A DNA stretch of 40,181 nucleotides from Chitinophagaceae bacterium (GCA_017882265.1 JADGPW010000005.1:1-40181); one strand, 5' to 3'; positions 16,190 to 24,952 are shown, numbered from the stretch's first letter. Notes: a model not told the origin generated them from the letters alone. Program-made: numbers and translations.

Positions 16190-16271
16190 CACAGACTAGT
16201 TAAACAAACTATAGGGTAATCGGATAAGAAATCCGTGTTAATCCCTTTTGGGATCCGTGCCATCCGTGCTC
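16159..16271. repeat. Inverted repeat overlapping the pnuC 3' end
   Basis: 16159-16177 (GAGCACTGATGGCACGAAT) and 16253-16271 are inverted copies with 17 of 19 matches. A further pair TAACACAGA (16187-) and ATCCGTGTTA (16231-) extends the relation, and ATCCCTTTTGGGAT is an internal palindrome. The left arm lies inside the pnuC reading frame. Confidence 0.75.
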
Positions 16272-16326
16272 AAAAAAGCGACGACCAATAAATAGCCGCC
16301 GCTTCCCATTAAACAAACCATCACTC

Positions 16327-16725
16327 TTAGTTCACTTTTATCTCCTGTTTACTTGCCTCTTTTCCTGCCATAACCGGAAGACTGACCTGCAACACACCAT
16401 CTACATACTTGGCTGTAATGTGGCCGGTATCGATGCTGTCGTCCAGGGTAAAGGTTCTTACAAAACCTCCGCGACTGTATTCTCTCATTATCCAGTCGGG
16501 TCTCGGAAATCCTTCCGGTGGTGTATAAGTAATGCTGAGTTCATTCCCTTTTACACCAAGGCTGAAGTTTTCTTTGATCCGGCCCGGGGCAAATACCAGC
16601 ATTTCAAAATGGGTATCTGTCTTGTAAATGTTTACGGCAGCTCTTTGCATTGAACGGATGAACAGGTGCCGGTTCCTGCTTCCGGAATAATTGCCTTTTG
16701 CGGCGCATGACTGATTGTAGTTCAT
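16327..16725 (-). CDS. Hsp20/alpha-crystallin small heat-shock protein
   Basis: Encodes 132 aa. The alpha-crystallin domain covers about 30-125: strands AVNIYKTDTHFEMLVFAPG, GNELSITYTPP, then FVRTFTLDDSID and the signature YVDGVLQVSLP. The C-terminal EIKVN supplies the I-x-I/V tail motif that bridges oligomers. ATP-independent holdase in the cytoplasm. The short N-terminal arm (Ser/Asn/Arg-rich) is usual for small class members. It sits on the opposite strand between pnuC and the NadR-like kinase, which it separates. Confidence 0.9.
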   Translation of the reverse strand: MNYNQSCAAKGNYSGSRNRHLFIRSMQRAAVNIYKTDTHFEMLVFAPGRIKENFSLGVKGNELSITYTPPEGFPRPDWIMREYSRGGFVRTFTLDDSIDTGHITAKYVDGVLQVSLPVMAGKEASKQEIKVN

Positions 16726-16834
16726 GTTATTGATTTTTAAGTGAAAAAATTAGTTACAATAGCAATAACAACCCGGGAATAAAAATGTTTAAGGGGGTTT
16801 ACACCTAAGGGGGCAACACAGTAAATTGCAGTTC

Positions 16835-17428
16835 ATGCTGAAAAAGATTGTCGTTATAGGTCCCGAAAGCACCGGCAAGAGTACCTTGTGCCAACAATTG
16901 GCTCAACATTATGGTACGGTGTGGTGTCCGGAATACGCAAGAGAATACCTGCTAACCCATGGTAAAAAATATGATTATGATGATTTGCTCATTATTGCGA
17001 AAGGGCAAATTGCCCTGGAAGATGAGTATGCCCGAAAGTCCGGAAGTCCGGAAGTCAGAAAGATTTCTCCTGAATATAGAACCAGTTCCTCCGGACTTTC
17101 GGACTTCCGGACTTCCCGACTTCTCTTCATCGACACCGATATGTACGTTATGAAAGTTTGGTGTGAGTTTGTATTTGACAAATGTCCCCGATATATCCTT
17201 GACCAGGTTGTGAAAAGAAAATATGATCTCTATTTACTTTGCAATATTGATCTTCCCTGGATAAAAGATGAATTGCGGGAATACCCTGACCTGGAAAGCC
17301 GGAAAAAACTTTACCAGATCTATAAAGATATCATGATCAACCAGGCGACTCCCTGGGTGGAGATCAATGGGACCAATGAAGAAAGATTACAAAAAGCCAT
17401 TGCTGCGGTTGACCCTTTATTGAAATAA
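16835..17428 (+). CDS. NadR-like AAA ATPase / nicotinamide riboside kinase
   Basis: Encodes 197 aa from the ATG at 16835. Walker A is GPESTGKST (9-17). CPEYAREYL and QIALEDEYA are typical of the ribosylnicotinamide kinase domain of NadR, and FIDTDMYVMKVWCEF contains the Asp-Thr-Asp segment of the substrate site. The protein would phosphorylate nicotinamide riboside taken up by PnuC, giving NMN. Residues about 68-96 are extra: they are encoded by an inverted array of GAAGTCCGG units and interrupt the join between YARK and LLFIDTD. The frame stays open, so the protein may be functional with a surface loop. Confidence 0.85.
   Translation: MLKKIVVIGPESTGKSTLCQQLAQHYGTVWCPEYAREYLLTHGKKYDYDDLLIIAKGQIALEDEYARKSGSPEVRKISPEYRTSSSGLSDFRTSRLLFIDTDMYVMKVWCEFVFDKCPRYILDQVVKRKYDLYLLCNIDLPWIKDELREYPDLESRKKLYQIYKDIMINQATPWVEINGTNEERLQKAIAAVDPLLK
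17035..17115. repeat. Inverted GAAGTCCGG array inserted in the NadR-like gene
   Basis: 22-nt arms (17035-17056 and 17094-17115, two mismatches) built from the 9-mer GAAGTCCGG and its complement CCGGACTTC. Length about 87 nt with flanks, a multiple of three, so the reading frame continues. The codons read KSGSPEVRK... and ...SGLSDFRTSR. Confidence 0.88.
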
Positions 17429-17451
17429 TTTGTAATTTTTTTCGACATGCT

Positions 17452-19128
17452 ATGAGGGGCTTCACTAAAAATCACTGTTTCATTTTTTATTCCTGCTGGC
17501 TCATTCTCGGACTGATCCAGGCCCGTTTCACCGAGCTGCAGGATGATGAGGCTTATTATTGGGTATATAGCCGTTTCCTTGACTGGGGCTACTTCGATCA
17601 TCCGCCCATGATCGCGGTATTAATAAAAATGGGCTATGCTATTTTTCCAAATGAATTAGGGGTTCGGCTTTTTCCGTTGTTGCTGAATATTCTTTCTCTT
17701 GTCCTCATTGAAAAATTAATTGAAAAAAAGAAACCGCTTCTTTTTTATGCTATCGTTTTATCAATGGCCGTTATCCAGCTGACCGGATTTATAGCCGTGC
17801 CGGACATCCCGCTTATCTTTTTTACCGCTCTTTTCTTTTGGCGCTATAAAAAATTCATCGCTGATCTTTCGCTGGTCAATACTTTATGGCTCGGGGTTTC
17901 CATTGCTTTGCTTTTCTATAGTAAGTACCATGCCATCCTGATCGTTTTATTTACGCTCTTGTCAAATGTCAGATTGCTTAACAAATACCAGACCTGGCTG
18001 GCTGGATTCATTGCACTATTTCTATTTGCACCGCATCTTTGGTGGCAATACCAGCATGACTGGGTAAGCATCCGTTATCATTTGTTTGAAAGCAATATAA
18101 ATGCCTACCAGCCTTCTTTTACCCTCTCGTATTTCATCGGTCAGGTATTGCTGCCCGGGCCCATTGCCGGGTTCATTTTATTACCCGTTGCATTTTTGTA
18201 CAGGCCTGCCAATAAAACAGAAAAGGCATTGCGATATACGATGATCGGCCTGTATGCCTTTTTTTTACTTAGCTCTTTCCGGGGAAAAGTAGAAGGGAAC
18301 TGGACTTCACCTGTCCTGGTTTCATTGATCGTTCTTGCTCACCAGTACTTAAATGCTGGAAGAACCCGGATGGCAAAATGGGGGCAAACGCTGCTTTATA
18401 AATTATTGCCGGTGACTCTTTTGCTGGTTCTCCTGGCAAGAATCATTATGATCGTTGACCTGCTGCCCATTAAGGAAATCCAATCCCGTTACCATGCCTG
18501 GAAAACCTGGCCAAAAGAAATGAACAAAAGAACAAAAGGCCTGCCTGTCGTTTTTAGTAACTCTTACCAGCGTGCTTCTAAATATTGGTTTTATTCGGGG
18601 CAAATAACTTATTCTCAAAACTGGTACCGGGAAAGAAGAAACAATTATAATTTCTGGCCAATTGAAGATTCGTTGCTGGGAAAACCGGTTTATTTTATGG
18701 ATAAATACATGTTATACCGATTTCCCGATTCCCTGAATACTCCGATTGGGTGGATAGGCTATAAATATGATTCCTCATTCGCCTCTTTTGCCAAAGTATT
18801 GATAGAGCCTTTGGTGCTGGAATATAAAGTAAAGCAAAAAGATTCGCTTGTTGTTCAGGCTATTGCAATCATGTCACCGGTATATGCTACTTATATCTCA
18901 AATCACACTGGACTCCGGTCAACCATTGTTCTTGGTATTTTCAACACAAAAGGATGGATAAAAGATTTTGCAACCCCTTTAACCCTTCAGCAAATAACCC
19001 GGGACAGGTTTAGTATTATCCTATACCCGGGACTTCCCAAAGGGAAATACTACCTGCTCTTTTCTATCCGAACCGGAGAGGGTAATGCAACACACAATAG
19101 CCGTAAAATAAGTGTCGTAATAGAATAA
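17452..19128 (+). CDS. Glycosyltransferase family 39 (ArnT/PMT-like) membrane protein
   Basis: Encodes 558 aa. The N-terminal periplasmic loop has ARFTELQDDEAYYWVYSR and WGYFDHPPM, the acidic and HPP motifs of GT39/GT-C enzymes that use polyprenyl-phosphate sugars. About ten to eleven membrane helices follow (to about 345), then a C-terminal periplasmic domain (about 350-558) ending in a beta-rich segment. The acceptor is unknown: lipid A, a polysaccharide or a protein. It starts 23 nt after the kinase gene, so they may be cotranscribed. It ends five nt from the stop of the convergent mtgA, leaving no room for a separate terminator. Confidence 0.88.
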   Translation: MRGFTKNHCFIFYSCWLILGLIQARFTELQDDEAYYWVYSRFLDWGYFDHPPMIAVLIKMGYAIFPNELGVRLFPLLLNILSLVLIEKLIEKKKPLLFYAIVLSMAVIQLTGFIAVPDIPLIFFTALFFWRYKKFIADLSLVNTLWLGVSIALLFYSKYHAILIVLFTLLSNVRLLNKYQTWLAGFIALFLFAPHLWWQYQHDWVSIRYHLFESNINAYQPSFTLSYFIGQVLLPGPIAGFILLPVAFLYRPANKTEKALRYTMIGLYAFFLLSSFRGKVEGNWTSPVLVSLIVLAHQYLNAGRTRMAKWGQTLLYKLLPVTLLLVLLARIIMIVDLLPIKEIQSRYHAWKTWPKEMNKRTKGLPVVFSNSYQRASKYWFYSGQITYSQNWYRERRNNYNFWPIEDSLLGKPVYFMDKYMLYRFPDSLNTPIGWIGYKYDSSFASFAKVLIEPLVLEYKVKQKDSLVVQAIAIMSPVYATYISNHTGLRSTIVLGIFNTKGWIKDFATPLTLQQITRDRFSIILYPGLPKGKYYLLFSIRTGEGNATHNSRKISVVIE

Positions 19129-19133
19129 TCTTA

Positions 19134-19865
19134 TCAGGGTACTGTGGTCTCAATGACCCGTTGAATATCCGGGTCGGATTGCAGGTTATTCATCTGCTGC
19201 AACACCCACTGAGATTTTGATGCTATATAGGCCGAAAGAGGTTTTACTTTATAACGTTTTGGATTGGGCAAACAGGCCGCGATCATAGCCGCTTCCTGGC
19301 GGGTGAGTGACTTTGCCGGCTTATTAAAGTATTCATGGGCAGCCATTTCAATCCCAAAAATACCCTCCCCCATCTCGGCTACATTCAGGTACATTTCCAA
19401 TATTCTTTTTTTACCCCAGAATATTTCGATCATAAAAGTAAAATACACTTCCAGCCCTTTCCTTAGCCAGCTCCTGCCCTGCCATAAAAAAACATTCTTG
19501 GCCACCTGCTGACTGATCGTGCTGCCACCATGGATACGACCAGGTTTTTTCTTATTATACTCCATGGCCTGTTTTATACTTTTCCAGTCAAGTCCGTTAT
19601 GGTCCGGAAAGACCTGGTCCTCCGAAGCGATCACAGCTAGTTTTGCATTCGCAGAAATAGCATGGCGGTCAACATAAACCCGTTTTAGTCCATGACCGGT
19701 AACCCAGCTAACAAATTGCGTCATCGTAATCGGAGGATTTACCCACCGGAGAAGAACAATATAAAAAAGCTGTAGGTAAAAAAGATAATAGATGATCTTC
19801 TTTACCGTTTTCCATACTCTTTTTAAAAAATGTTCTCTCTTTTGTAGTGGGGTTGGTCCGTTCAT
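19134..19865 (-). CDS. mtgA: Monofunctional peptidoglycan glycosyltransferase
   Basis: Encodes 243 aa. One N-terminal membrane helix (about 23-42), then a GT51 domain. The catalytic glutamate is Glu82 in SEDQVFPDH. Further family motifs are GGSTISQQVAKN, RKGLEVYFTFMIE, KKRILEMYLNVAEMG and GIEMAAHEYF. There is no transpeptidase domain, and length is typical of MtgA. It polymerises lipid II glycan strands on the outer face of the inner membrane. The convergent arrangement with the GT39 gene has a five-nt gap. Confidence 0.95.
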   Translation of the reverse strand: MNGPTPLQKREHFLKRVWKTVKKIIYYLFYLQLFYIVLLRWVNPPITMTQFVSWVTGHGLKRVYVDRHAISANAKLAVIASEDQVFPDHNGLDWKSIKQAMEYNKKKPGRIHGGSTISQQVAKNVFLWQGRSWLRKGLEVYFTFMIEIFWGKKRILEMYLNVAEMGEGIFGIEMAAHEYFNKPAKSLTRQEAAMIAACLPNPKRYKVKPLSAYIASKSQWVLQQMNNLQSDPDIQRVIETTVP

Positions 19866-19914
19866 GCGCTTCGCAAGATACTATTTGTTGAAAATAAGAA
19901 GGAATCAACAAAGG

Positions 19915-20415
19915 TTAATTAATATCCCAAACGCGTAAATCGAACCGGTGGCCTATCCGGTACTGTTCTTTTCTAAATAACATTCTTTTTAGTTTTTTTG
20001 CCGTGACGTTTATCACGAACGGAGAATAGCCAATGATGGATGAAATAAGTACTGCGTTACCGAATTTTTCCCATTTTGAAAGGGTCATCCCGATCGTTGA
20101 AACCGCTACCCCCAGTGTGGCATAAGCTAACAGCTCAGGGTTTATCTTTTCATGCGGTCGGGTAAAAACAAGTCGAAATTTCCTGATCATATTGACGGGT
20201 ACAGCTTCACCATTTATAAAAATAGTATTGTCCTTCATTTCTGTTATGGTGCCAAATACCTGTTCTTTCAAATTGTTCATTACAACAACTTCTGTTCCGG
20301 CGTAGAAGCTCTTTTTAATCTTCCCGTTCTTTTTCAGCTGTAACTGAACCTGCTGTGATTGGGCGATCCCTTCTGTAAAACTAAAACATGCCAGGAGTAT
20401 GAACAGCCATTTCAT
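19915..20415 (-). CDS. Small envelope protein, function unknown
   Basis: Encodes 166 aa. The signal peptide MKWLFILLACFSFTEGIAQ is followed by a beta-rich domain (QVQLQLKKNGKIKKSF, TEVVVMNNLKEQVFGTITEM, DNTIFINGEAVPV) and two hydrophobic segments (about 95-110 and 118-137). The pattern GTITEMKDNTIFINGEAV resembles a small SH3/OB-like barrel, which is inference. The C-terminal tail is basic. I do not recognise a family. It lies 49 nt upstream of mtgA on the same strand and might be cotranscribed with it. Confidence 0.7.
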   Translation of the reverse strand: MKWLFILLACFSFTEGIAQSQQVQLQLKKNGKIKKSFYAGTEVVVMNNLKEQVFGTITEMKDNTIFINGEAVPVNMIRKFRLVFTRPHEKINPELLAYATLGVAVSTIGMTLSKWEKFGNAVLISSIIGYSPFVINVTAKKLKRMLFRKEQYRIGHRFDLRVWDIN

Positions 20416-20493
20416 TTTTAAAAACTACAATAAATGGAAGGGGGTTGTTGCCAGCAGATTGTTAAAAATTAAGCCGTGGTAAACATGGACGAT

Positions 20494-21129
20494 TTATAGC
20501 CGTTTGCCATAGAAGATAATCAATCCCCATATCAAGGCAATACCAAAAACAATTAATATAAGTCCATTGATACGGTTGAGTATATGAATATTATGAGGGG
20601 TCAGTCTGTTTCGTATCTTACCGGCGAGCATTACTTTGAGTATGTCGGCCCCCAGCATCCAAACAAGACAGGTAGTAAAAATAATGACCTTTTGTTCGAT
20701 AGTATGGTTGTTTACAGCTGTTGAGGTGGTGATCCAGAATAGAAAAACAGCGGGGTTCAGCGTGTTCATCAGGTAACCGGATAAAAACATTTTAGCATAA
20801 TCGCGCTTCCGGAATTTAAAGACCTGCTTGCCTTCTTCATTTACTTTTACTTTTTTAAAGAAAAGAAAATAGACCCCCAGGGAGACCAGGAAGATACAGC
20901 CCGCGACGCCCACTTCCGTTTTATATACTTTCAGACTATTGAAAAGTTCGGTGAAAATATTGCTAACCAATACCAGTGAAATATCACTGATGGATACGCC
21001 CAAGACAAAGGCGAGACCTCCTTTATGGCCATTATTGAGACTTTGCTTGATAATAGAAAAAAGTACCGGCCCTACTGAAATACTCAGTAATAATCCAAAC
21101 GTCAACCCTTTAAGTATCGATTGCCACAT
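20494..21129 (-). CDS. LysE/RhtB-family amino acid exporter
   Basis: Encodes 211 aa. Six membrane helices. The N-terminal family motif reads GLLLSISVGPVLFSIIKQSLNNGHKGGLAF in consecutive parts, and NTLNPAVFLFW is the conserved NPxxxLFF-like segment of the fourth helix. Secondary exporter of amino acids or related small molecules. The substrate cannot be told from sequence. Starts at ATG 21129, with the terminator of the upstream GH3 gene just before it, so it has its own promoter or relies on readthrough. Confidence 0.88.
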   Translation of the reverse strand: MWQSILKGLTFGLLLSISVGPVLFSIIKQSLNNGHKGGLAFVLGVSISDISLVLVSNIFTELFNSLKVYKTEVGVAGCIFLVSLGVYFLFFKKVKVNEEGKQVFKFRKRDYAKMFLSGYLMNTLNPAVFLFWITTSTAVNNHTIEQKVIIFTTCLVWMLGADILKVMLAGKIRNRLTPHNIHILNRINGLILIVFGIALIWGLIIFYGKRL

Positions 21130-21144
21130 AGGTAACTAACAACT

Positions 21145-21183
21145 AAAAATAAAAAACCTCTTTCACCATCCAGAAAGAGGTTT
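21145..21183 (-). terminator. Rho-independent terminator of the GH3 gene
   Basis: 11-bp stem (21154-21164 and 21173-21183, AAACCTCTTTC) with an 8-nt loop. On the minus strand it is followed by TTTTTTATTTTT. It lies 18 nt past the GH3 stop and ahead of the lysE-type gene. Confidence 0.88.
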
Positions 21184-21201
21184 CATAAACCCTTTTTTCT
21201 T

Positions 21202-22734
21202 TTAGCTATTCCCGTTTTTCAGGAATTGGTTCCAGTCTTCCAGCATCTTTCCTTTCATCACCCGGGGGAATTTATGCTGGCTCCCGATCTTACCTTTCAT
21301 TTCCATGAATTTCATGAATCGTTCTTCCGGTAACACTTCCAGGAAAACCTCTTTCAGGGCACTGTCTCTTTCAGTAGCATAGTCATCATTCAACATTCGC
21401 AGGTTCTCATCAATTCGTTTTCGTATTTGTTGTACATCCACTTTATCGTCTGTTGCGATATACCAGTGGTGTGCAAATAAATTCTCATACGGGAGACCTA
21501 CCACCGTGTATTCTGGAATACTGATATTGAATTCCTCGCTGACCAGTTCGATCGCTTTGTTCATATTCTCCACACTCAAATGTTCGCCGGTAAGACTAAG
21601 AAAATGCTTGATACGCCCTGTGATCACCACTTCACTTTTATCCAGATCAACAAATTTGATCGTGTCGCCCAGCAAGTACCGCCATGATCCGGCATTGGTG
21701 CTCATCAGCAGCGCATATTCTTTCCCTTCTTCCACTTCATGGATCATTTTTGCTTCCGGTTTAGCAAGGATATTTCCATAGCTGTCAAAGTTTTTTTCAT
21801 CAAAGGGCACAAATTCAAAGAATATATTATTATTCAGTATAAGCTGCATGCCCCGCGCATGTTCCCTTGTTTTATACCCAAGAAACCCTTCGCTGGAAAG
21901 ATAGTTTTCTATATAAACTATAGGTTTCCCTAATAATTTTTCAAACCCTTTTTTGTACGGTTCAAACGCAACGCCTCCATGGACAAAAAAACTGAAGTTG
22001 GGCCAGATCTCATGAATATTATTTAACTTATAATGCTCCACTACCATTTCCATACACATCTGGCACCAGGCAGGAACTCCAACGATATAACCAATATCCC
22101 ATTCTTTGGCATGCTCCACGATCTCATTCAGCTTTTGGTTCCAGTCTGCCATGGCTGCAATACGGCCTCCGGGTTTGTAAAATGTCTGAAACCAGAACGG
22201 TCTTTTCTTCGCCAATATGCCGCTAAGATCGCCCGCATACCAACCTGCTTTTCCTTTCTTAAGATCAGTGGCGCCCCCTAACATTAAAAAACCTTTGGTC
22301 ATAGCCCTTTTATTGGCATCCTCGTAATTTAACAAACTCAGCAACTGGCGTAAATAATTGACAGTATTGCTGCGTAACAATTCCTTTGTAATAGGAATGT
22401 ATTTACTTGCAGCTTCGGATGTCCCGGAACTTAATGCATAGTATTTGATCTTGCCGGGCCAGGTCACATCCGGTACACCTTCAAGTGTTTTCTTCCACCA
22501 TTCTTCATATATCTTATTATAATCATGTACCGGCACCAGTTCCTGGAATTTCGTGGCCGGTTGGCGGCTTAATAATGCCTCATCAAATCGATAATATTGC
22601 CCGAATTCTGTAAACCTCGCTTTTTTTAATAATTTCTTAAGAACCCGCAACTGCTGGCGACGGGGATCATTTGGCGGGATGCGTAACGCAGCTGCTATGG
22701 CTCTGGGTAATTTTATTTCAATGACGGTCGCCAT
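21202..22734 (-). CDS. GH3-family acyl-adenylating enzyme (auxin-responsive promoter family)
   Basis: Encodes 510 aa, full length for bacterial GH3. ATP-binding motif YALSSGTSEAASKYIPIT (about 98-116), then FVHGGVAFEPY, IENYLSSEGFLGY and the C-terminal domain start VVITGRIKHFLSLTGEHLS. In plants GH3 enzymes adenylate hormones and conjugate them to amino acids. The bacterial substrates are unknown, and Bacteroidota copies are common. Starts at ATG 22734, with a possible promoter word TAACTTTA about 25 nt upstream. Its own terminator follows. Confidence 0.92.
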   Translation of the reverse strand: MATVIEIKLPRAIAAALRIPPNDPRRQQLRVLKKLLKKARFTEFGQYYRFDEALLSRQPATKFQELVPVHDYNKIYEEWWKKTLEGVPDVTWPGKIKYYALSSGTSEAASKYIPITKELLRSNTVNYLRQLLSLLNYEDANKRAMTKGFLMLGGATDLKKGKAGWYAGDLSGILAKKRPFWFQTFYKPGGRIAAMADWNQKLNEIVEHAKEWDIGYIVGVPAWCQMCMEMVVEHYKLNNIHEIWPNFSFFVHGGVAFEPYKKGFEKLLGKPIVYIENYLSSEGFLGYKTREHARGMQLILNNNIFFEFVPFDEKNFDSYGNILAKPEAKMIHEVEEGKEYALLMSTNAGSWRYLLGDTIKFVDLDKSEVVITGRIKHFLSLTGEHLSVENMNKAIELVSEEFNISIPEYTVVGLPYENLFAHHWYIATDDKVDVQQIRKRIDENLRMLNDDYATERDSALKEVFLEVLPEERFMKFMEMKGKIGSQHKFPRVMKGKMLEDWNQFLKNGNS

Positions 22735-22789
22735 TTGGTGTTTGAAAGGTTGGGGCTAAAGTTACGAATATAAAAAATAGGCAATAGGC

Positions 22790-22963
22790 AGTTAGCGGTC
22801 GGGCAGTCGGACAGTTGGCAGTCGGACAGTCGGCGGTCGGCTGTCAGGCAGTCGGCTGTCAGAAATAGATAATAACTGCAAAACGGAAACCGATCTAATG
22901 AAATAATATTTGGAGATACATTATTGTCACTTGCTAATTGCTGACTGCCGGCTGCCGACTGTT
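22790..22963. repeat. CAGTCGG-type tandem and inverted repeat
   Basis: 22798-22861 is a degenerate tandem of GGCAGTCGGACAGT-like units. 22938-22963 carries the inverse (CTGACTGCCGGCTGCCGACT). The pair frames an AT-rich 80-nt spacer between the GT2 gene's 3' end and the GH3 gene's start. The same words occur at 33748-33883. Confidence 0.8.
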
Positions 22964-24927
22964 CACCCTCCCAGTCTTCTATACATTTTCCATAATAATT
23001 TAAAATCTATACTGGGTTCGTAATCCCGGGCATACCAGTAATTCATCATATGCAGGCTTTCTACCGATAATTGTTGTTGAACAGAAAGCGGGATACCGTT
23101 ACATGCCAGAACCGCAGAGTGCAGCGGAGGAAGATTTTTTTCTGTCATCGCATACCCTACCCAGGTTTTTCTGGCCAACAGTACAGAAAAACAATTGCTC
23201 AAAAAGGCAACTGGCTTTTGTACAAAAAACAAATGAATGGGAAAAGTAATAATGGCTAAAAAAGATGTGCTTGCGTCGATCAGCCTCTTCAGCCTTCTGT
23301 TATAGGGGTCGCTTAGTTTATACCCGTTTTCCTTCGAAACTGCTTCTCCTGATGTATCTTTCGAATCGCTGCCTACAATACTACTGCTTCCTGCTGCATG
23401 GATCTTAGCGACGATGCCAATAGGTAATTGCTGTATGGCAAAAATAATTTGCAGGAAAGTCAGTGTTCCCTGGCAATACAAAACCTCCCAGAAGGGAATA
23501 GATAAAGAAAGCGGCGATAAATTTTCCCAATTACCCAAAGCCATTGCATCATCTTTGTTTACTGCCACCCGGCCTAAAACTCTTTTATCCAGACCTGCTT
23601 CTTTTAATAAGTTCAGCGTTTCTTCGTATTCGGATGGAGATCCGGTAATAATTGTATTTAAGTGTTTTTCTTTTTCTTTGTTGCTACTCAAAACCCTGGT
23701 CCGGATCAAAACCCACCTAAAGAGGCTGATGAGTGCAAATGCCAGAAGGGCGCCAAAAAAGATAATGGCTCTTGAAAAACGATACTGTTCTGGTAACAAG
23801 GCATATGCTGCCAGCAAGACGATCGTGGCAATAAGTGAGGAACGTATTAATTCAGACCGTTTGTACCATCGGTCATACAGACCTGCATAATAAGCTGTAA
23901 TAAGATAAAAGACAGTATACGCGGGAAAAGCAATCCATAGCAACTTGTTCACATACTGGATATCCGTCCTTACATATTCGTTCCAGAAGTTTTTTATCAG
24001 CCAAAAGGAAAGCAGGATCAGTCCTGCATCGATCAATGGCAGACCCGCTTTTCTAATAAAATTTCCTGTGGCGGTTAAAGCCGCCCTTAGCCAGATAGCT
24101 GTATGGATCAGGAAAATAAAGAGCCCGGCCTTGCTGCCACCATAATGCTTGCGCACAAAAATACTCATCGCATTATAAAACATCCTCACATAATTCATGG
24201 TCCCCTTACGGGTACTTTCCCCTTTAAAATGAATGATACTGCTCCCGGCAAAATAATAATTCTTAAAGCCGGCTTTTTGAATACGGTAACTCAGGTCTAC
24301 GTCTTCCCCATACATAAAAAAAGTCTCATCAAAACTGCCGATCTTATCCAATACTTCTTTTTTTACCATCATGAACGCCCCTGCCAGCACATCTACTTCA
24401 TTACTTTCACTCTCTCCAAGGTGTCCAAGATGATATTTGGAGAATAGCTTTGATCGGGGGAATAGCTTTGATAACCCGATCAATTTATACAAAGATGTCA
24501 TCGGGGAAGGAAATGATCTTTTGGATTCTTTAAGAAATCGTCCGCTTCCATCCAGCATCTTTATTCCCAATGCTCCCGCATCCTTATGTGCTTCAAAAAA
24601 GGAGATACATTTTTGAAAACAGTCTTCCGGCAGAATGGTGTCCGGGTTTAAAAAAAGAATATACTTCCCTGTTGCCAGCGCTAACCCCTGGTTACAGGCT
24701 TTGGCAAACCCGAGGTTTTCTTTATTTTCAATGAACCGGACGGAAGGAAATTTTGGTTTCAGGTACTCTATACTTCCATCCAGGGAGTTATTGTCCACGA
24801 CTATTATGGCCGCCTGTCTGCGGGAAGTTTCCCCAGTCATCCCATCGATGGCCGCCTGCACGGAATAAAGGCATTGCTCCAGAAAATGCTTAACATTATA
24901 ATTTACTATGATTACCGATAATTGCAT
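22963..24927 (-). CDS. GT2 glycosyltransferase fused to a membrane domain of the polyprenyl glycosylphosphotransferase type
   Basis: Encodes 654 aa from ATG 24927 (MQLSVIIVNYN). An ATG three codons upstream is possible. The longer frame to 25131 overlaps the divergent suhB gene and is rejected. Residues 1-275 form a GT2 domain (VVDNNSLDGS, FLNPDTI, MYGEDVDLSYR) of the rhamnosyltransferase-like type. Residues about 290-470 have five or six membrane helices, then a soluble Rossmann-like part (NTIITGSPSEYEETL). A C-terminal segment begins YNRRLKRLIDASTSFLAIITF, resembling the start of the bacterial sugar-transferase domain but lacking its GPVFF/QxRxG catalytic region. It probably builds surface polysaccharide. 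Confidence 0.85.
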   Translation of the reverse strand: MQLSVIIVNYNVKHFLEQCLYSVQAAIDGMTGETSRRQAAIIVVDNNSLDGSIEYLKPKFPSVRFIENKENLGFAKACNQGLALATGKYILFLNPDTILPEDCFQKCISFFEAHKDAGALGIKMLDGSGRFLKESKRSFPSPMTSLYKLIGLSKLFPRSKLFSKYHLGHLGESESNEVDVLAGAFMMVKKEVLDKIGSFDETFFMYGEDVDLSYRIQKAGFKNYYFAGSSIIHFKGESTRKGTMNYVRMFYNAMSIFVRKHYGGSKAGLFIFLIHTAIWLRAALTATGNFIRKAGLPLIDAGLILLSFWLIKNFWNEYVRTDIQYVNKLLWIAFPAYTVFYLITAYYAGLYDRWYKRSELIRSSLIATIVLLAAYALLPEQYRFSRAIIFFGALLAFALISLFRWVLIRTRVLSSNKEKEKHLNTIITGSPSEYEETLNLLKEAGLDKRVLGRVAVNKDDAMALGNWENLSPLSLSIPFWEVLYCQGTLTFLQIIFAIQQLPIGIVAKIHAAGSSSIVGSDSKDTSGEAVSKENGYKLSDPYNRRLKRLIDASTSFLAIITFPIHLFFVQKPVAFLSNCFSVLLARKTWVGYAMTEKNLPPLHSAVLACNGIPLSVQQQLSVESLHMMNYWYARDYEPSIDFKLLWKMYRRLGG

Positions 24928-24933
24928 ACCCTT

Positions 24934-24952
24934 CATCCCCGCTGACGGGATG
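24934..24952. repeat. Short palindrome at the GT2 gene start
   Basis: CATCCCC-GCTGA-CGGGATG, a near-palindrome with about 7-bp arms ending within nine nt of the GT2 start codon. It is another member of the short GC palindromes scattered in the window. Confidence 0.5.

Noticed and set aside
17452-19865. Terminator between the GT39 gene and mtgA
   Set aside because: Only five nt separate the two stop codons and no hairpin with a T-tract was found on either side.
22790-22963. CRISPR-like array
   Set aside because: The repeats are degenerate, contiguous and lack unique spacers of constant length. No cas genes are present.
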